From NCBI RefSeq assembly GCF_027942865.1, contig NC_134523.1:268616-332615 (forward strand): DNA of 64,000 bases, written 5' to 3'. The position numbers and the translations under genes were made by a program. The notes under the pieces are model-generated. The model was not told where the DNA came from. It did no database searches and was given only the letters and a program-made list of their open reading frames with translations. Of this stretch, positions 19,064 to 32,054 are shown in pieces; the first letter of the stretch is position 1, and every line of letters begins with the position of its first letter. This DNA comes from Odontesthes bonariensis (taxonomy: Eukaryota; Chordata; Actinopteri; Atheriniformes; Atherinopsidae).

Positions 19064-19190
19064 TGAAATAAAGGAGGTAAAATATGAAATGAAGGAGTTC
19101 ATATGGAAATAAAGCGGCTAATATTAAAATAAATCGGGTAATAATGTGAAATAAAGGAGGTGAAATGGGAAATAAAGCAGGTAGTATATA
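19064..19190 (+). terminator. lsm10: lsm10 3' end with a cluster of AATAAA hexamers
   Basis: The first AATAAA lies at 19067-19072, 220 bp after the lsm10 stop. It belongs to a degenerate tandem repeat of about 17-21 bp (GAAATAAAGGAGGTAA and variants) that supplies about five AATAAA hexamers within 120 bp. A similar degenerate repeat occurs at 15239-15310 and a related one at 52710-52880. Confidence 0.6.
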
Positions 19191-20620
19191 TTTGCCTAAT
19201 CATTTCATAAGAGAAGTTCTTTATTATTATCTGACAACAAACACGACTTTAAAATGGCAGCACGCCACTTTTCGGACATGTTGTGGAACGTAAGATGCAG
19301 CTTGAACACACAATGTTTATTATAATTAATTAATTATAATTATGGAGCGAGAGCCCCGAAGTTTAAAAGGTCGATAAAACAGCTGGAATGTTTCTTTGTG
19401 TTTAGGAAAGTTACAGAGCGGATCTGTGAGTAGCAGCTGGTGCTGCTCACATTTAGTCTGAACTGAAAGATTAAAAAAGATGTGACATATTTCCCGTGTG
19501 ACCGGGGAACGCCTCAGGATCCTCCAGGAGGGGCTGCAGAGGGGGACGTCTGGCTTTAACTCCCGGACCCGTCGGTTCTGAGGCCTCGGATAAGAGCAGG
19601 ATGATGGATGGATGTTTCCATGCAAATCTATTCATTCGTTTCATTCAGACTTGGATTGATCAGCCACCCCAGTTTCTGTATCCCACCTCTGCAGGTACGC
19701 CTGGGAAGTTCAAATAATTCTCTGGAACTTAGTTTGGACCCTGGTCCCTGCAGTGGGAAGCCACTACTACAACTTCAAGCATAATAATATTCAAACGAAC
19801 CAACTGGAAAGCAGTTTTGACGATTGTTCTGCCCCTTAACCCCTTCGCCATGTTGCAAATATGTCCTATTTTGGAGAGGTTTTTAGGACTTTAGGATGCA
19901 TTAGCTTTTGTTTAACATGCTCCACGTTCTCCATTGAGGGTTTAAACTCAAGTAGATACCCGGGGCGAGACATCCAGCCAACTCCAGCTTTTTATCACCT
20001 TCATTAAGTCTACATTTCAGATCATTATATACAAGAAAAACATCCAAAAATGTGAAAATCTGGGGGATAGGGCACGGATACCCAACATTTCAGGTGGAAA
20101 ATCCTCAGTTATCATGGTGGGGGTATCCGTCCGTGGCAGCTAGAGTTATTCTAACACACTGGAAAACACGAACCGCTCCAAAAATTAAGGAATGGGCTTA
20201 ATTTTAAAAATGGCTTCTTATGAATGCATGCTCAACAAGCTTAAAAATAGGAACAAAACGATAACAAAAAAATAAATAAAGCTATAAACTTTGCAGATAA
20301 ATGCTTTTTTAAATCACCACCTGCATTTATTCTATCAATACAACACACAAACAGAGATGATAAATCGTGGCCTTTTTTCTGGCCAGTTTTCTTTGGATGG
20401 ACAGGGCATTTCTCAGGGGGGCAGTGCCCCCCCAGCCCCCCCCGTAGCCACGCCCCCAGCTCATGCATGAGTTTGTTGTTGAGGTTCAGGGTGTCGGTGT
20501 GTTTTCTGGTGAACAACGAGCACCACAAAGCCGTCTGTCTGCTAATAACTGCCCATGAGCAGGAAAACATGAGTCACAGCGGAGGGAAAAACAAGCAGAC
20601 GGGTTCCACGGCTTCGACCT
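19191..20620. other. Intergenic DNA, no gene found
   Basis: A GC-rich block at 20400-20460 (CAGTGCCCCCC...GTAGCCACGCCCCC) resembles a repeated transposon terminus. Otherwise there is no recognisable coding or RNA feature. Confidence 0.45.
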
Positions 20621-20624
20621 TTAA

Positions 20625-21322
20625 CCCTTTGTGCGGCCTTAACATTGTGTTTACTCCCCTTTGTCCTACGGGTCAGAAATGCCCCGCCCTACCAAAGCCC
20701 CAAAATAAAGCCACTTAATTGAATTTTAAATCCAAAATCTATTTAGTATGATGAAACCACCTGTTATTTATCTATTCAGCTCAACTCAATACATGTTTTA
20801 TCATGTATTTTATGTACACAATACAAAAAGACAATCACCAGTTTTCAGGATCACACTTTTTTTTTTACCACAAACCAACTGTCAGTTGGACCAACAGTTT
20901 TCTTTTACATAATAAAGGTTTATTATTGATAATATATAAATGTGAAATAATTACTTCTGAATTAATTATATTGAAAGGAAAGGAAAGACAAGACAAGGAA
21001 AGGAAACAAAAGGAAAGGAAAGGAAAGGAAAGGAAAGGAAAGGAAAGGAAAGGAAAAGAGAAGGAAAGAGAAGGAAAGGAAAGGAAACAAAAGGAAAGGA
21101 AAGGGAAGGAAAGGAAAGGAAAGGAAAGGAAAGGAAAGACAAGACAAGGAAAGGAAAGACAAAAAAAAGGAAACAAAAGGAAAGGAAAGGGAAGGAAAGG
21201 AATGATGGGGTCCCTTTAGGAAAAGTCATAACATTTCAAGTTGGAAAAAGACAGTTTAAGGTGTTTTTTCTGCAGCTAAACATGGTCGTGGGTTACTTTT
21301 GACCCGCAGGACAACAGGAAGG
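20625..21322. mobile_element. piggyBac-like non-autonomous element
   Basis: TTAA tetramers at 20621 and 21323 bound the segment. The ends are degenerate inverted repeats containing TTGTCCTACGGGTCAGAAATG at left and TTTGACCCGCAGGACAACAGG at right, the pattern of common fish piggyBac MITEs. Only the termini support this. The interior is A/T-rich plus a GGAAA array. Confidence 0.5.
20975..21200. repeat. (GGAAA)n array
   Basis: Purine-only pentanucleotide repeat with AAGACAAGACAAGG and AAACAAAAGG interruptions, about 225 bp, inside the piggyBac-like element. Open frames on both strands (Lys/Glu/Gly-rich; Phe/Leu/Ser-rich) are by-products. Confidence 0.95.
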
Positions 21323-21326
21323 TTAA

Positions 21327-22190
21327 AGCATCTCTGCAGCGGCGAGCCGCCGCTCTGCTGCAATTGGTGGAGAGATGCGCGTCCGAGCAGCCGCTGTTCA
21401 GCCAATGGGATGCTTCCTTTCAGCCTGAAAGGAAGCGAGTGTATAGCTTGGAAATTGCTGCCCCAGTGTGTTGCCCTGATACACAAGTTGGGAATTTAAG
21501 GAATTTGCAGCGAGTGTTATTCCAGCATCAGGAAGAGGACGGCAGGCCTGACACAACACGGGCTGCAGATGGACGGGTGGCGTTCAAATTAAAACCAGTG
21601 CAGGAATGTCCCTTTGTTTGTTTGGGCCTCGCTCTGCTGTTTGGGACACATTTTCCTCTCTGGACTTGTGAAAACGTCAGAATGACAGCAGCCCACATAA
21701 TGAGCACTTTGCTAAAAGCATCACTGTGTGCCACATCAACACTCAGAATAGCATTTACAGCCGCATAAACAATTCTTTCGCAATGCATCACGGCACGAGT
21801 TGGTGTCACAGAAGCTGAAAAAAGGGTTCTTCGGTTTGGGACACATTTCCTTCAGTTTCTGTGACTTGATGAAAGAGAATGATCACAGATCATGACATTC
21901 AGTGAAATGGTTTCATGTTTTTCAGGTCATAATATTAAGTTGACCAACTATAAAGCCTGGCACATCTTCAGCGTGAGCAGATTTAAAATGATTTAACCCA
22001 TACATAAAGGGGATGTGATTGTGCTTCATTCCTGTGTGAAAGCAGAGGAACCTTGTTTAATTTGTCATTTTAAATATTCTTACAACCCAAACAAAAAGGG
22101 AAACAGTTTCACTGAAACCAAATGTTCATTTGCCATCCTCCAATCAAGTAAAGATGTAAAAAAGTAAGTAGATTAAATGTTTTCTTGGTG
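21327..22190. other. Intergenic DNA, no gene found
   Basis: A 134-codon open frame at 21364-21768 has no recognisable domain, no splice signals and no family resemblance, so it is not called. Confidence 0.45.
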
Positions 22191-22197
22191 AAACTGA

Positions 22198-25100
22198 CCT
22201 AAATGTGTTGGAGCAGAACCTAAATGTGTTGGAGCAAAACCTAAATGTGTTGGAACCTAAATGTGTTAAAGCAGAACCTAAATGTGTTGGAGCAGAACCT
22301 AAATGTGTGAAAGCAGAACCTAAATGTGTTGGAGCGGAACCTAAATGTGTTGGAACGGAACCTAAATGTGTTAAAGCAGAACCTAAATGTGTTGGAGCGG
22401 AACCTAAATGTGTTGGAGCAGAACCTAAATGTGTTGGAGCGGAACCTAAATGTGTTGGAGCGGAACCTAAATGTGTTAAAGCGGAACCTAAATGTGTTGT
22501 AGCAGAACCTAAATGTGTTGTAGCAGAACCTAAATGTGTTAAAGCAGAACCTAAATGTGTTGTAGCAGAACCTAAATGTGTTGTAGCAGAACCTAAATGT
22601 GTTAAAGCAGAACCTAAATGTGTTGGAGGAGAACCTAAATGTCTTAAAGCAGAACCTAAATGTGTTGGAGGAGAACCTAAATGTCTTAAAGCAGAACCTA
22701 AATGTGTTGGAGGAGAACCTAAATGTCTTAAAGCAGAACCTAAATGTGTTGGAGCAGAACCTAAATGTGTTGGAGCAGAACCTAAATGTGTTAAAGCAGA
22801 ACCTAAATGTGTTGGAGCAGAACCTAAATGTGTCGGAGCAGAACCTAAATGTTTTGGAGCCTAAATGTTTTGGAGCCTAAATGTTTTGGAACCTAAATGT
22901 GTTGGGACCTAAATGTGTTGGGACCTAAATGTGTTGGGACCTAAATGTTTTGGAACCTAAATGTGTTGGAACCTAAATGTGTTGGGAGCTAAATGTGTTG
23001 GAACCTAAAAGTGTTGGAACCTAAATGTTTTGGAACCTAAATGTGTTGGAACCTAAATGTTTTGGAACCTAAATGTGTTGGAACCTAAATGTTTTGGAAC
23101 CTAAATGTGTTGGAACCTAAATGTGTTGGAACCTAAATGTGTTGGAACCTAAATGTGTTGGAACCTAAATGTTTTGGAACCTAAATGTGTTGGAACCTAA
23201 ATGTGTTGGAACCTAAATGTGTTGGAACCTAAATGTTTTGGAACCTAAATGTGTTGGAACAGAACCTAAATATTTTGGAACCTAAATTTGTTGGAACAGA
23301 ACCTAAATGTTTTGGAACCTAAATGTTTAGGAACCTAAATGTTTTGGAACCTAAATGTGTTGGAACCTAAATGTTTAGGAACCTAAATGTTTTGGAACCT
23401 AAATGTGTTGGAAACTAAATGTTTTGGAACCTAAATGTTTTGGAACCTAAATGTGTTGGAACCTAAATATTTTGGAACCTAAATGTTTTGGAACCTAAAT
23501 GTGCTGGAACCTAAATGTTTTGGAACCTAAATGTGTTGGAACCTAAATGTTTTGGAACCTAAATGTTTTGGAACCTAAATGTGTTGGAACCTAAATGTTT
23601 TGGAACCTAAATGTCTTGGAACAGACCCTAATTTTGTTGGAACCTAAATGTGTTGGAACAGAACCTAAATGTTTTGGACCTAAATTTGTTGGAACAGAAC
23701 CTAAATGTTTTGGAACCTAAACTTGTTGGAACAGAACCTAAATGTTTTGGAACCTAAATGTGTTGGAACCTAAATGTTTTGGAACCTAAATGTTTTGGAA
23801 CCTAAATATTTAGGAACCTAAATGTGTTGGAACCTAAATGTGTTGGAACCTAAATGTTTTGGAACCTAAATGTGTTGGAACCTAAATGTTTTGAAACCTA
23901 AATGTGTTGGAACAGAACCTAAATGTTTTGGACCTAAATTTGTTGGAACAGAACCTAAATGTTTTGGAACCTAAACTTGTTGGAACAGAACCTAAATGTG
24001 TTGGAACCTAAATGTTTTGGAACCTAAATGTGTTGGAACCTAAATGTTTTGGAACCTAAATGTTTTGGAACCTAAATATTTAGGAACCTAAATGTGTTGG
24101 AACCTAAATGTGTTGGAACCTAAATGTTTTGGAACCTAAATGTGTTGGAACCTAAATATTTTGGAACCTAAATGTGTTGGAACCTAAATGTTTTGGAACC
24201 TAAATGTGTTGGAACCTAAATGTGTTGGAACCTAAATGTGTTGGAACCTAAATGTTTTGGAACCTAAATGTGTTGGAACCTAAATGTGTTGGAACCTAAA
24301 TGTTTTGGAACCTAAATGTGTTGGAACAGAACCTAAATATTTTGGAACCTAAATTTGTTGGAACAGAAACCTAAATGTTTTGGAACCTAAATGTTTAGGA
24401 ACCTAAATGTTTTGGAACCTAAATGTGTTGGAACCTAAATGTTTAGGAACCTAAATGTTTTGGAACCTAAATGTGTTGGAAACTAAATGTTTTGGAACCT
24501 AAATGTGTTGGAACCTAAATATTTTGGAACCTAAATGTTTTGGAACCTAAATGTTTTGGAACCTAAATGTGTTGGAACCTAAATGTTTTGGAACCTAAAT
24601 GTTTTGGAACCTAAATGTGTTGGAACCTAAATGTTTTGGAACCTAAATGTGTTGGAACCTAAATGTGTTGGAACCTAAATGTGTTGGAACCTAAATGTGT
24701 TGGTACCTAAATGTGTTGGAACCTAAATATTTTGGAACCTAAATGTGTTGGAACCTAAATGTTTTGGAACCTAAATGTGTTGGAACCTAAATGTGTTGGA
24801 ACCTAAATGTGTTGGAACCTAAATATTTTGGAACCTAAATGTGTTGGAACCTAAATGTGTTGGAACCTAAATGTTTTGGAACCTAAATGTTTTGGAACCT
24901 AAATGTGTTGGAACCTAAATGTTTTGGAACCTAAATGTGTTGGAACCTAAATGTTTTGGAACCTAAATGTTTTGGAACCTAAATATTTTGGAACCTAAAT
25001 GTGTTGGAACCTAAATGTGTTGGAACCTAAATATTTTAGAACCTAAATGTGTTGGAACCTAAATGTTTTGGAACCTAAATGTGTTGGAACCTAAATGTGT

Positions 25101-28100
25101 TGGAACCTAAATGTTTTGGAACTTAAATGTTTTGGAACCTAAATGTGTTGGAACATAAATGTTTTGGAACCTAAATGTGTTGGAACCTAAATGTTTTGGA
25201 ACCTAAATGTGTTGGAACCTAAATGTGTTGGAACCTAAATGTTTTGGAACCTAAATGTGCTGGAACCTAAATGTGTTGGAACCTAAATGTGTTGGAACCT
25301 AAATGTGTTGGAACCTAAATGTGTTGGAACCTAGATGTTTTGGAACCTAAATGTGTTGGAACCTAAATGTTTTGGAACCTAAATGTTTTGGAACCTAAAT
25401 GTGTTGGAACCTAAATATTTTGGAACCTAAATGTGTTGGAACCTAAATGTTTTGGAACCTAAATGTGTTGGAACCTAAATGTGTTGGAACCTAAATGTGT
25501 TGGAACCTAAATGTTTTGGAACCTAAATGTGTTGGAACCTAAATGTGTTGGAACCTAAATGTTTTGGAACCTAAATGTGTTGGAACAGAACCTAAATATT
25601 TTGGAACCTAAATTTGTTGGAACAGAAACCTAAATGTTTTGGAACCTAAATGTTTAGGAACCTAAATGTTTTGGAACCTAAATGTGTTGGAACCTAAATG
25701 TTTAGGAACCTAAATGTTTTGGAACCTAAATGTGTTGGAAACTAAATGTTTTGGAACCTAAATGTTTTGGAACCTAAATGTGTTGGAACCTAAATATTTT
25801 GGAACCTAAATGTTTTGGAACCTAAATGTTTTGGAACCTAAATGTTTTGGAACCTAAATGTTTTGGAACCTAAATGTGTTGGAACCTAAATGTTTTGGAA
25901 CCTAAATGTGTTGGAACCTAAATGTGTTGGAACCTAAATGTGTTGGAACCTAAATGTGTTGGTACCTAAATGTGTTGGAACCTAAATATTTTGGAACCTA
26001 AATGTGTTGGAACCTAAATGTTTTGGAACCTAAATGTGTTGGAACCTAAATGTGTTGGAACCTAAATGTGTTGGAACCTAAATATTTTGGAACCTAAATG
26101 TGTTGGAACCTAAATGTGTTGGAACCTAAATGTTTTGGAACCTAAATGTTTTGGAACCTAAATGTGTTGGAACCTAAATGTTTTGGAACCTAAATGTGTT
26201 GGAACCTAAATGTTTTGGAACCTAAATGTTTTGGAACCTAAATATTTTGGAACCTAAATGTGTTGGAACCTAAATGTGTTGGAACCTAAATATTTTAGAA
26301 CCTAAATGTGTTGGAACCTAAATGTTTTGGAACCTAAATGTGTTGGAACCTAAATGTGTTGGAACCTAAATGTTTTGGAACTTAAATGTTTTGGAACCTA
26401 AATGTGTTGGAACATAAATGTTTTGGAACCTAAATGTGTTGGAACCTAAATGTTTTGGAACCTAAATGTGTTGGAACCTAAATGTGTTGGAACCTAAATG
26501 TTTTGGAACCTAAATGTGCTGGAACCTAAATGTGTTGGAACCTAAATGTGTTGGAACCTAAATGTGTTGGAACCTAAATGTGTTGGAACCTAGATGTTTT
26601 GGAACCTAAATGTGTTGGAACCTAAATGTTTTGGAACCTAAATGTGCTGGAACCTAAATGTGTTGGAACCTAAATGTTTTGGAACCTAAATGTGTTGGAA
26701 CCTAAATGTGTTGGAACCTAAATGTTTTGGAACCTAAATGTGTTGGAACCTAAATGTGTTGGAACCTAAATGTGTTGGAACCTAAATGTTTTGGAACCTA
26801 AATGTTTTGGAACCTAAATGTTTTGGAACCTAAATGTTTTGGAACCTTAATGTTTTGGAACCTAAATGTGTTGGAACCTAAATGTGTTGGAACCTAAATG
26901 TGTTGGAACCTAAATGTTTTGGAACCTAAATGTGTTGGAACCTAAATGTTTTGGAACCTAAATGTGTTGGAACCTAAATGTTTTGGAACCTAAATGTTTT
27001 GGAACCTTAATGTTTTGGAACCTAAATGTGTTGGAACCTAAATGTGTTGGAACCTAAATGTGTTGGAACCTAAATGTTTTGGAACCTAAATGTGTTGGAA
27101 CCTAAATGTTTTGGAACCTAAATGTGTTGGAACCTAAATGTTTTGGAACCTAAATGTGCTGGAACCTAAATGTGTTGGAACCTAAATGTGTTGGAACCTA
27201 AATGTGTTGGAACCTAAATGTGTTGGAACCTAGATGTTTTGGAACCTAAATGTGTTGGAACCTAAATGTTTTGGAACCTAAATGTTTTGGAACATAAATG
27301 TGTTGGAACCTAAATATTTTGGAACCTAAATGTGTTGGAACCTAAATGTTTTGGAACCTAAATGTGTTGGAACCTAAATGTGTTGGAACCTAAATGTGTT
27401 GGAACCTAAATGTTTTGGAACCTAAATGTGTTGGAACCTAAATGTGTTGGAACCTAAATGTTTTGGAACCTAAATGTGTTGGAACAGAACCTAAATATTT
27501 TGGAACCTAAATTTGTTGGAACAGAAACCTAAATGTTTTGGAACCTAAATGTTTAGGAACCTAAATGTTTTGGAACCTAAATGTGTTGGAACCTAAATGT
27601 TTAGGAACCTAAATGTTTTGGAACCTAAATGTGTTGGAAACTAAATGTTTTGGAACCTAAATGTTTTGGAACCTAAATGTGTTGGAACCTAAATATTTTG
27701 GAACCTAAATGTGTTGGAACCTAAATGTGTTGGAACCTAAATGTTTTGGAACCTAAATGTTTTGGAACCTAAATGTGTTGGAACCTAAATGTTTTGGAAC
27801 CTAAATGTGTTGGAACCTAAATGTGTTGGAACCTAAATGTGTTGGTACCTAAATGTGTTGGAACCTAAATATTTTGGAACCTAAATGTGTTGGAACCTAA
27901 ATGTTTTGGAACCTAAATGTGTTGGAACCTAAATGTGTTGGAACCTAAATGTGTTGGAACCTAAATATTTTGGAACCTAAATGTGTTGGAACCTAAATGT
28001 GTTGGAACCTAAATGTTTTGGAACCTAAATGTTTTGGAACCTAAATGTGTTGGAACCTAAATGTTTTGGAACCTAAATGTGTTGGAACCTAAATGTTTTG

Positions 28101-29304
28101 GAACCTAAATGTTTTGGAACCTAAATATTTTGGAACCTAAATGTGTTGGAACCTAAATGTGTTGGAACCTAAATATTTTAGAACCTAAATGTGTTGGAAC
28201 CTAAATGTTTTGGAACCTAAATGTGTTGGAACCTAAATGTGTTGGAACCTAAATGTTTTGGAACTTAAATGTTTTGGAACCTAAATGTGTTGGAACATAA
28301 ATGTTTTGGAACCTAAATGTGTTGGAACCTAAATGTTTTGGAACCTAAATGTGTTGGAACCTAAATGTGTTGGAACCTAAATGTTTTGGAACCTAAATGT
28401 GCTGGAACCTAAATGTGTTGGAACCTAAATGTGTTGGAACCTAAATGTGTTGGAACCTAAATGTGTTGGAACCTAGATGTTTTGGAACCTAAATGTGTTG
28501 GAACCTAAATGTTTTGGAACCTAAATGTGCTGGAACCTAAATGTGTTGGAACCTAAATGTTTTGGAACCTAAATGTGTTGGAACCTAAATGTGTTGGAAC
28601 CTAAATGTTTTGGAACCTAAATGTGTTGGAACCTAAATGTGTTGGAACCTAAATGTGTTGGAACCTAAATGTTTTGGAACCTAAATGTTTTGGAACCTAA
28701 ATGTTTTGGAACCTAAATGTTTTGGAACCTTAATGTTTTGGAACCTAAATGTGTTGGAACCTAAATGTGTTGGAACCTAAATGTGTTGGAACCTAAATGT
28801 TTTGGAACCTAAATGTGTTGGAACCTAAATGTTTTGGAACCTAAATGTGTTGGAACCTAAATGTTTTGGAACCTAAATGTTTTGGAACCTTAATGTTTTG
28901 GAACCTAAATGTGTTGGAACCTAAATGTGTTGGAACCTAAATGTGTTGGAACCTAAATGTTTTGGAACCTAAATGTGTTGGAACCTAAATGTTTTGGAAC
29001 CTAAATGTGTTGGAACCTAAATGTTTTGGAACCTAAATGTTTTGGAACCTAAATGTGTTGGAACCTAAATGTTTTGGAACCTAAATGTTTTGGAACCTAA
29101 ATGTGTTGGAACCTAAATGTGTTGGAACCTAAATGTTTTGGAACCTAAATGTGTTGGAACCTAAATGTTTTGGAACCTAAATGTGTTGGAACCTAAATGT
29201 GTTGGAACCTAAATGTGTTGGAACATAAATGTGTTGGAACCTAAATGTGTTGGAACATAAATGTGTTGGAACCTAAATGTTTTGGAACCTAAATGTGCTG
29301 GAGC
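22198..29304. repeat. 7.1-kb tandem array of a 16/21-bp unit
   Basis: The main unit is AACCTAAATGTGTTGG (16 bp; T or A variants ATGTTTTGG, ATATTTTGG), repeated hundreds of times. The first 660 bp use a 21-bp form, the same unit plus AGCAG, whose length is a multiple of three, so a 219-codon frame stays open there. The 16-bp form brings TAA into every frame and no frame survives after 22864. Marker variants such as CTAGATG recur at 25331, 26590, 27230 and 28473, showing higher-order duplications of 1259, 640 and 1243 bp. The last unit (GTGCTGGAGCAGAGG) again has the longer form. It lies between lsm10 and the putative first exon of eva1b. Confidence 0.97.
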
Positions 29305-29639
29305 AGAGGTTTAACTTCCCACTTTCCCAGCACCTGCTGGGCTGCTCCGCTAACTGCAGCTCTTCCCTTCCCCTCGGGGCCCAGATTAAACACAAAGAGC
29401 TCAGTTAATCCCGGAGCCCCCGCCGCTCCGTGGCCCTCCGCCCGTGGCAGCCGCCCAGCTATTTCCTGTTCCACCCTGCCGGCTCAAAAAGTGAACAGAG
29501 CTCAGTGTTGGAGCGGCCGGCAGGACGGACAGCAGCTCCTCAGGCTCTCATTTGGAAGTCGGATGGTAGCGGTGTGCATGTGTCACTTGTCTGAGGGAAA
29601 GGAAGCGCCTCCTTTAAAACAGGAGCCTGGAGCAGCCCT

Positions 29640-29741
29640 CCCTGTGAGGATCAGAGCAGCAGCAGCATGAACGCAGACTGACCGACGAGAACGTCTTTTC
29701 TGCTCTGAGCTCTCATCTAAAGTCTCAGCCTGAACCGAGGT
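29640..29741 (+). promoter_or_regulatory. eva1b: Possible eva1b non-coding first exon
   Basis: A GC-rich unique segment following the satellite ends in a good donor (CCGAG|GTGAGTC at about 29741). Exon 2 of eva1b begins with an acceptor at 36646 and has 72 bp of leader before its ATG, so at least one upstream exon is expected. There is no independent support for transcription here. Confidence 0.4.
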
Positions 29742-30306
29742 GAGTCAGAGGAACTTATGACAAGGAAACGTTTAATTTTCCTCTCCCTCAGAAATCTGCA
29801 GGTACTCTGAAATGAAGCCGTTCTGTGCAGAATGAAAGCAGCCCAGGGTCCCAGACTCTGTAAGACCGCAGCTTCCTCCTGACAGTCTGCGGTGACTTCT
29901 GTTAAATAAGTTTTATTCTCAGCAGCAGGCTCAGGTTTCATCTAAAACAGGAGTTTCTGAGCGTTTTATGGGCTTCACATAAACAGCCGCAGCTGCCCGA
30001 CGCAGAGCAGCTCAGACGTTATTGGACTGGTCTGGAAAAGTGTTAAATGGGTCTGCCCCGGGGATTCGTTATGTTCCTCCTGTTCGGGAGAACTTCACCA
30101 CAAACATGCACGTCTGTGGAGGCGTGAGGAGGGAAAGTTTGTGGTTTCAGACATAGGTTTGTGTTTTTGTGTTTACAGGATATTATAAACACAGGTTTAT
30201 ATTTTCTGTCTGTAAAAAGGGAATTTGTGGAGGAGTTAAGAGTTCATTCTGATCGTGTAATCAAAGCAATTAAAGAATCTAACGATAGAAGAAACGTTGC
30301 TGGTCC

Positions 30307-30722
30307 AAATGGATCTACTGGGGGACCACTTGGGGTCCACTTGGGTCCACTTGGGGTCCACTTGGGGTCCACTTGGGTCCACTTGAGTCCACTTGGGGTC
30401 CACTTGGGGTCCACTTGGGGTCCACATGGGTCCACATGGGTCACTTGGGGTCCAAATGGATCTACTTGGGGACCACTTGGGGTCCACTTGGATCCACTTG
30501 GGGTCCACTTGGGTCCACTTGAGTCCACTTGGGGTCCACTCTGGGTCCACTTGGGGTCCACATGGGTCCACTTGGGGTCCACTTGGGGTCCACTTGGGTC
30601 CACTTGGGGTCCACTTGGGTCCACTTGGGTCCACTTGGGTCCACATGGGTCCACTTGGGTCCACTTGGGGTCCACTTGGGTCCACTTGGGTCCACTTGGG
30701 TCCACTTGGGTCCACATGGGTT
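30307..30722. repeat. 10/11-bp minisatellite (GTCCACTTGGG)
   Basis: About 38 units of GTCCACTTGGG or GTCCACTTGG(G) with ACATGGG and TGGATC variants. All frames on both strands remain open by composition; these are not genes. Confidence 0.95.
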
Positions 30723-31567
30723 CTGCCGGTTATTTATTCATGTTTTTAATCATTTGAAACTTTTCCTTTTCTTTATTTCTTCTCATCCCCGTTTGGCTCA
30801 GTTTCCTCCACCAGAGGTCCGTTTCACGTAGCAGGTTTAGTGAAAACTCTGAGTTTATTAACCCTGAAATGAGGGAAACCCTGAGTTTTCCGTTTCACAA
30901 AGGGAGGTAACTCAACCCCGAGAAAGAGGGGTAACTCTAGCCTGTTTCACAAAGAGAGGTAACTTAACCTCACGGTCAGTTACCGGAGTAACAGACTCTC
31001 TGAACCTAACCTGGTCGGGACCAGGTTTTATTCAAGAAACCTGGAGTTTCTCTCTGTCTCCGCCCTCTTTCAGCCACACACGCCATCTGATTTCCTCATT
31101 CATTCAGTCAGCAGAGCGAGTTCTTCTACTTCTAGAAGTCCATTAGATACAGCAGGAGGCAACTTTTTTCACGAACATGTCCTTTTGACAATGATCCTGT
31201 GGATGAAGGAGCAGCATTATTGCGCAGAGAAATAAATATTCGTCGGAGATGGTTATCAGACCGCGCATAGATTTTTGCATTTACAGACAATTATCTTTTT
31301 GAGCGGCACCATCAGAATGTGTTGGGACAAAAGAAAAAAAAGACAAATAAATATTTGTATGAATAGGCTTAAAAAAGACATATATAGGCCTATTATATTT
31401 TATAAAGGCACTCGTGTGTGGGGGGTGGATTCCCTCAGCCACTGGCCTCCGTTAGAGGTGCTGGCCACCACCCGTTTTACGGGCATCTGCCTTCTTTCTG
31501 TTGGCTCAGTAGAAGTCTGTGTTAGTTTAAATAGGCTTAATTATTTAACAGAACATGATATAGATGA

Positions 31568-31767
31568 TGACTCTAAATTGTCCTTCGGAGTGACTGTGAG
31601 TGTGCATGGTTGTTTGTCTCGTTTGTCTCTATGTGGCCCTGTGATGGACTGGCGGCCTGTCCAGGGTGTACCCCGCCTCTTGCCCATTGACCGCTGGGAT
31701 AGGCTCCAGCCCCCCCGCGACCCGACTGACGGATTCAGCGGTGTATAGATAATGGATGGATGGATGG
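31568..31767 (+). mobile_element. L2/CR1-type LINE 3' fragment with ATGG tail
   Basis: The segment has CTAAATTGTCC, GTGATGGACTGGCGGCCTGT and GGGATAGGCTCCAGCCCCCC, and ends in (ATGG)n, the standard fish LINE-derived tail. It is flanked by the direct repeat TATAGATGA at 31559-31567 and 31768-31776. The copy is 5'-truncated at about 200 bp. Confidence 0.88.
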
Positions 31768-32054
31768 TATAGATGAGAAGACATAGTTTATGTGTGTGAA
31801 AACAGCATTATGTTGGGAATAAAATAACTGCACAGTCAAATAGCCACTTAATATTTAAAACATGATCAAAATGAGGTACCTCCATGCCGAGGTCTCACCT
31901 GTTTGAACAATGTTTTTATATTTCATCTTAAACTGATGCCAAGAGCGCTTCTCCCCTGCGGGATTGCACCTAAATGAAATAAATGAATGGGCTACCATTC
32001 AAGCAGTTTCCCTGTAATATTATTGTGATTGCAAAGGACTACATTTAAACTTAC

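Noticed and set aside
20803-21229. Lys/Glu/Gly-rich and Phe/Leu/Ser-rich frames
   Set aside because: Read-through of the (GGAAA)n array.
21364-21768. 134-codon frame as a gene
   Set aside because: No domain, splice or poly(A) evidence and no recognised family.
22205-22864. 219-codon frame of KCVGAEP repeats
   Set aside because: It exists only where the satellite unit is 21 bp and closes where the unit becomes 16 bp; no promoter or splice context.
22198-29304. CRISPR array
   Set aside because: Units are contiguous with no spacers, and the genome is a vertebrate one.
30161-30831. Gly/Pro/Thr/Trp-rich frames of 77-198 codons on both strands
   Set aside because: Products of the GTCCACTTGGG minisatellite.
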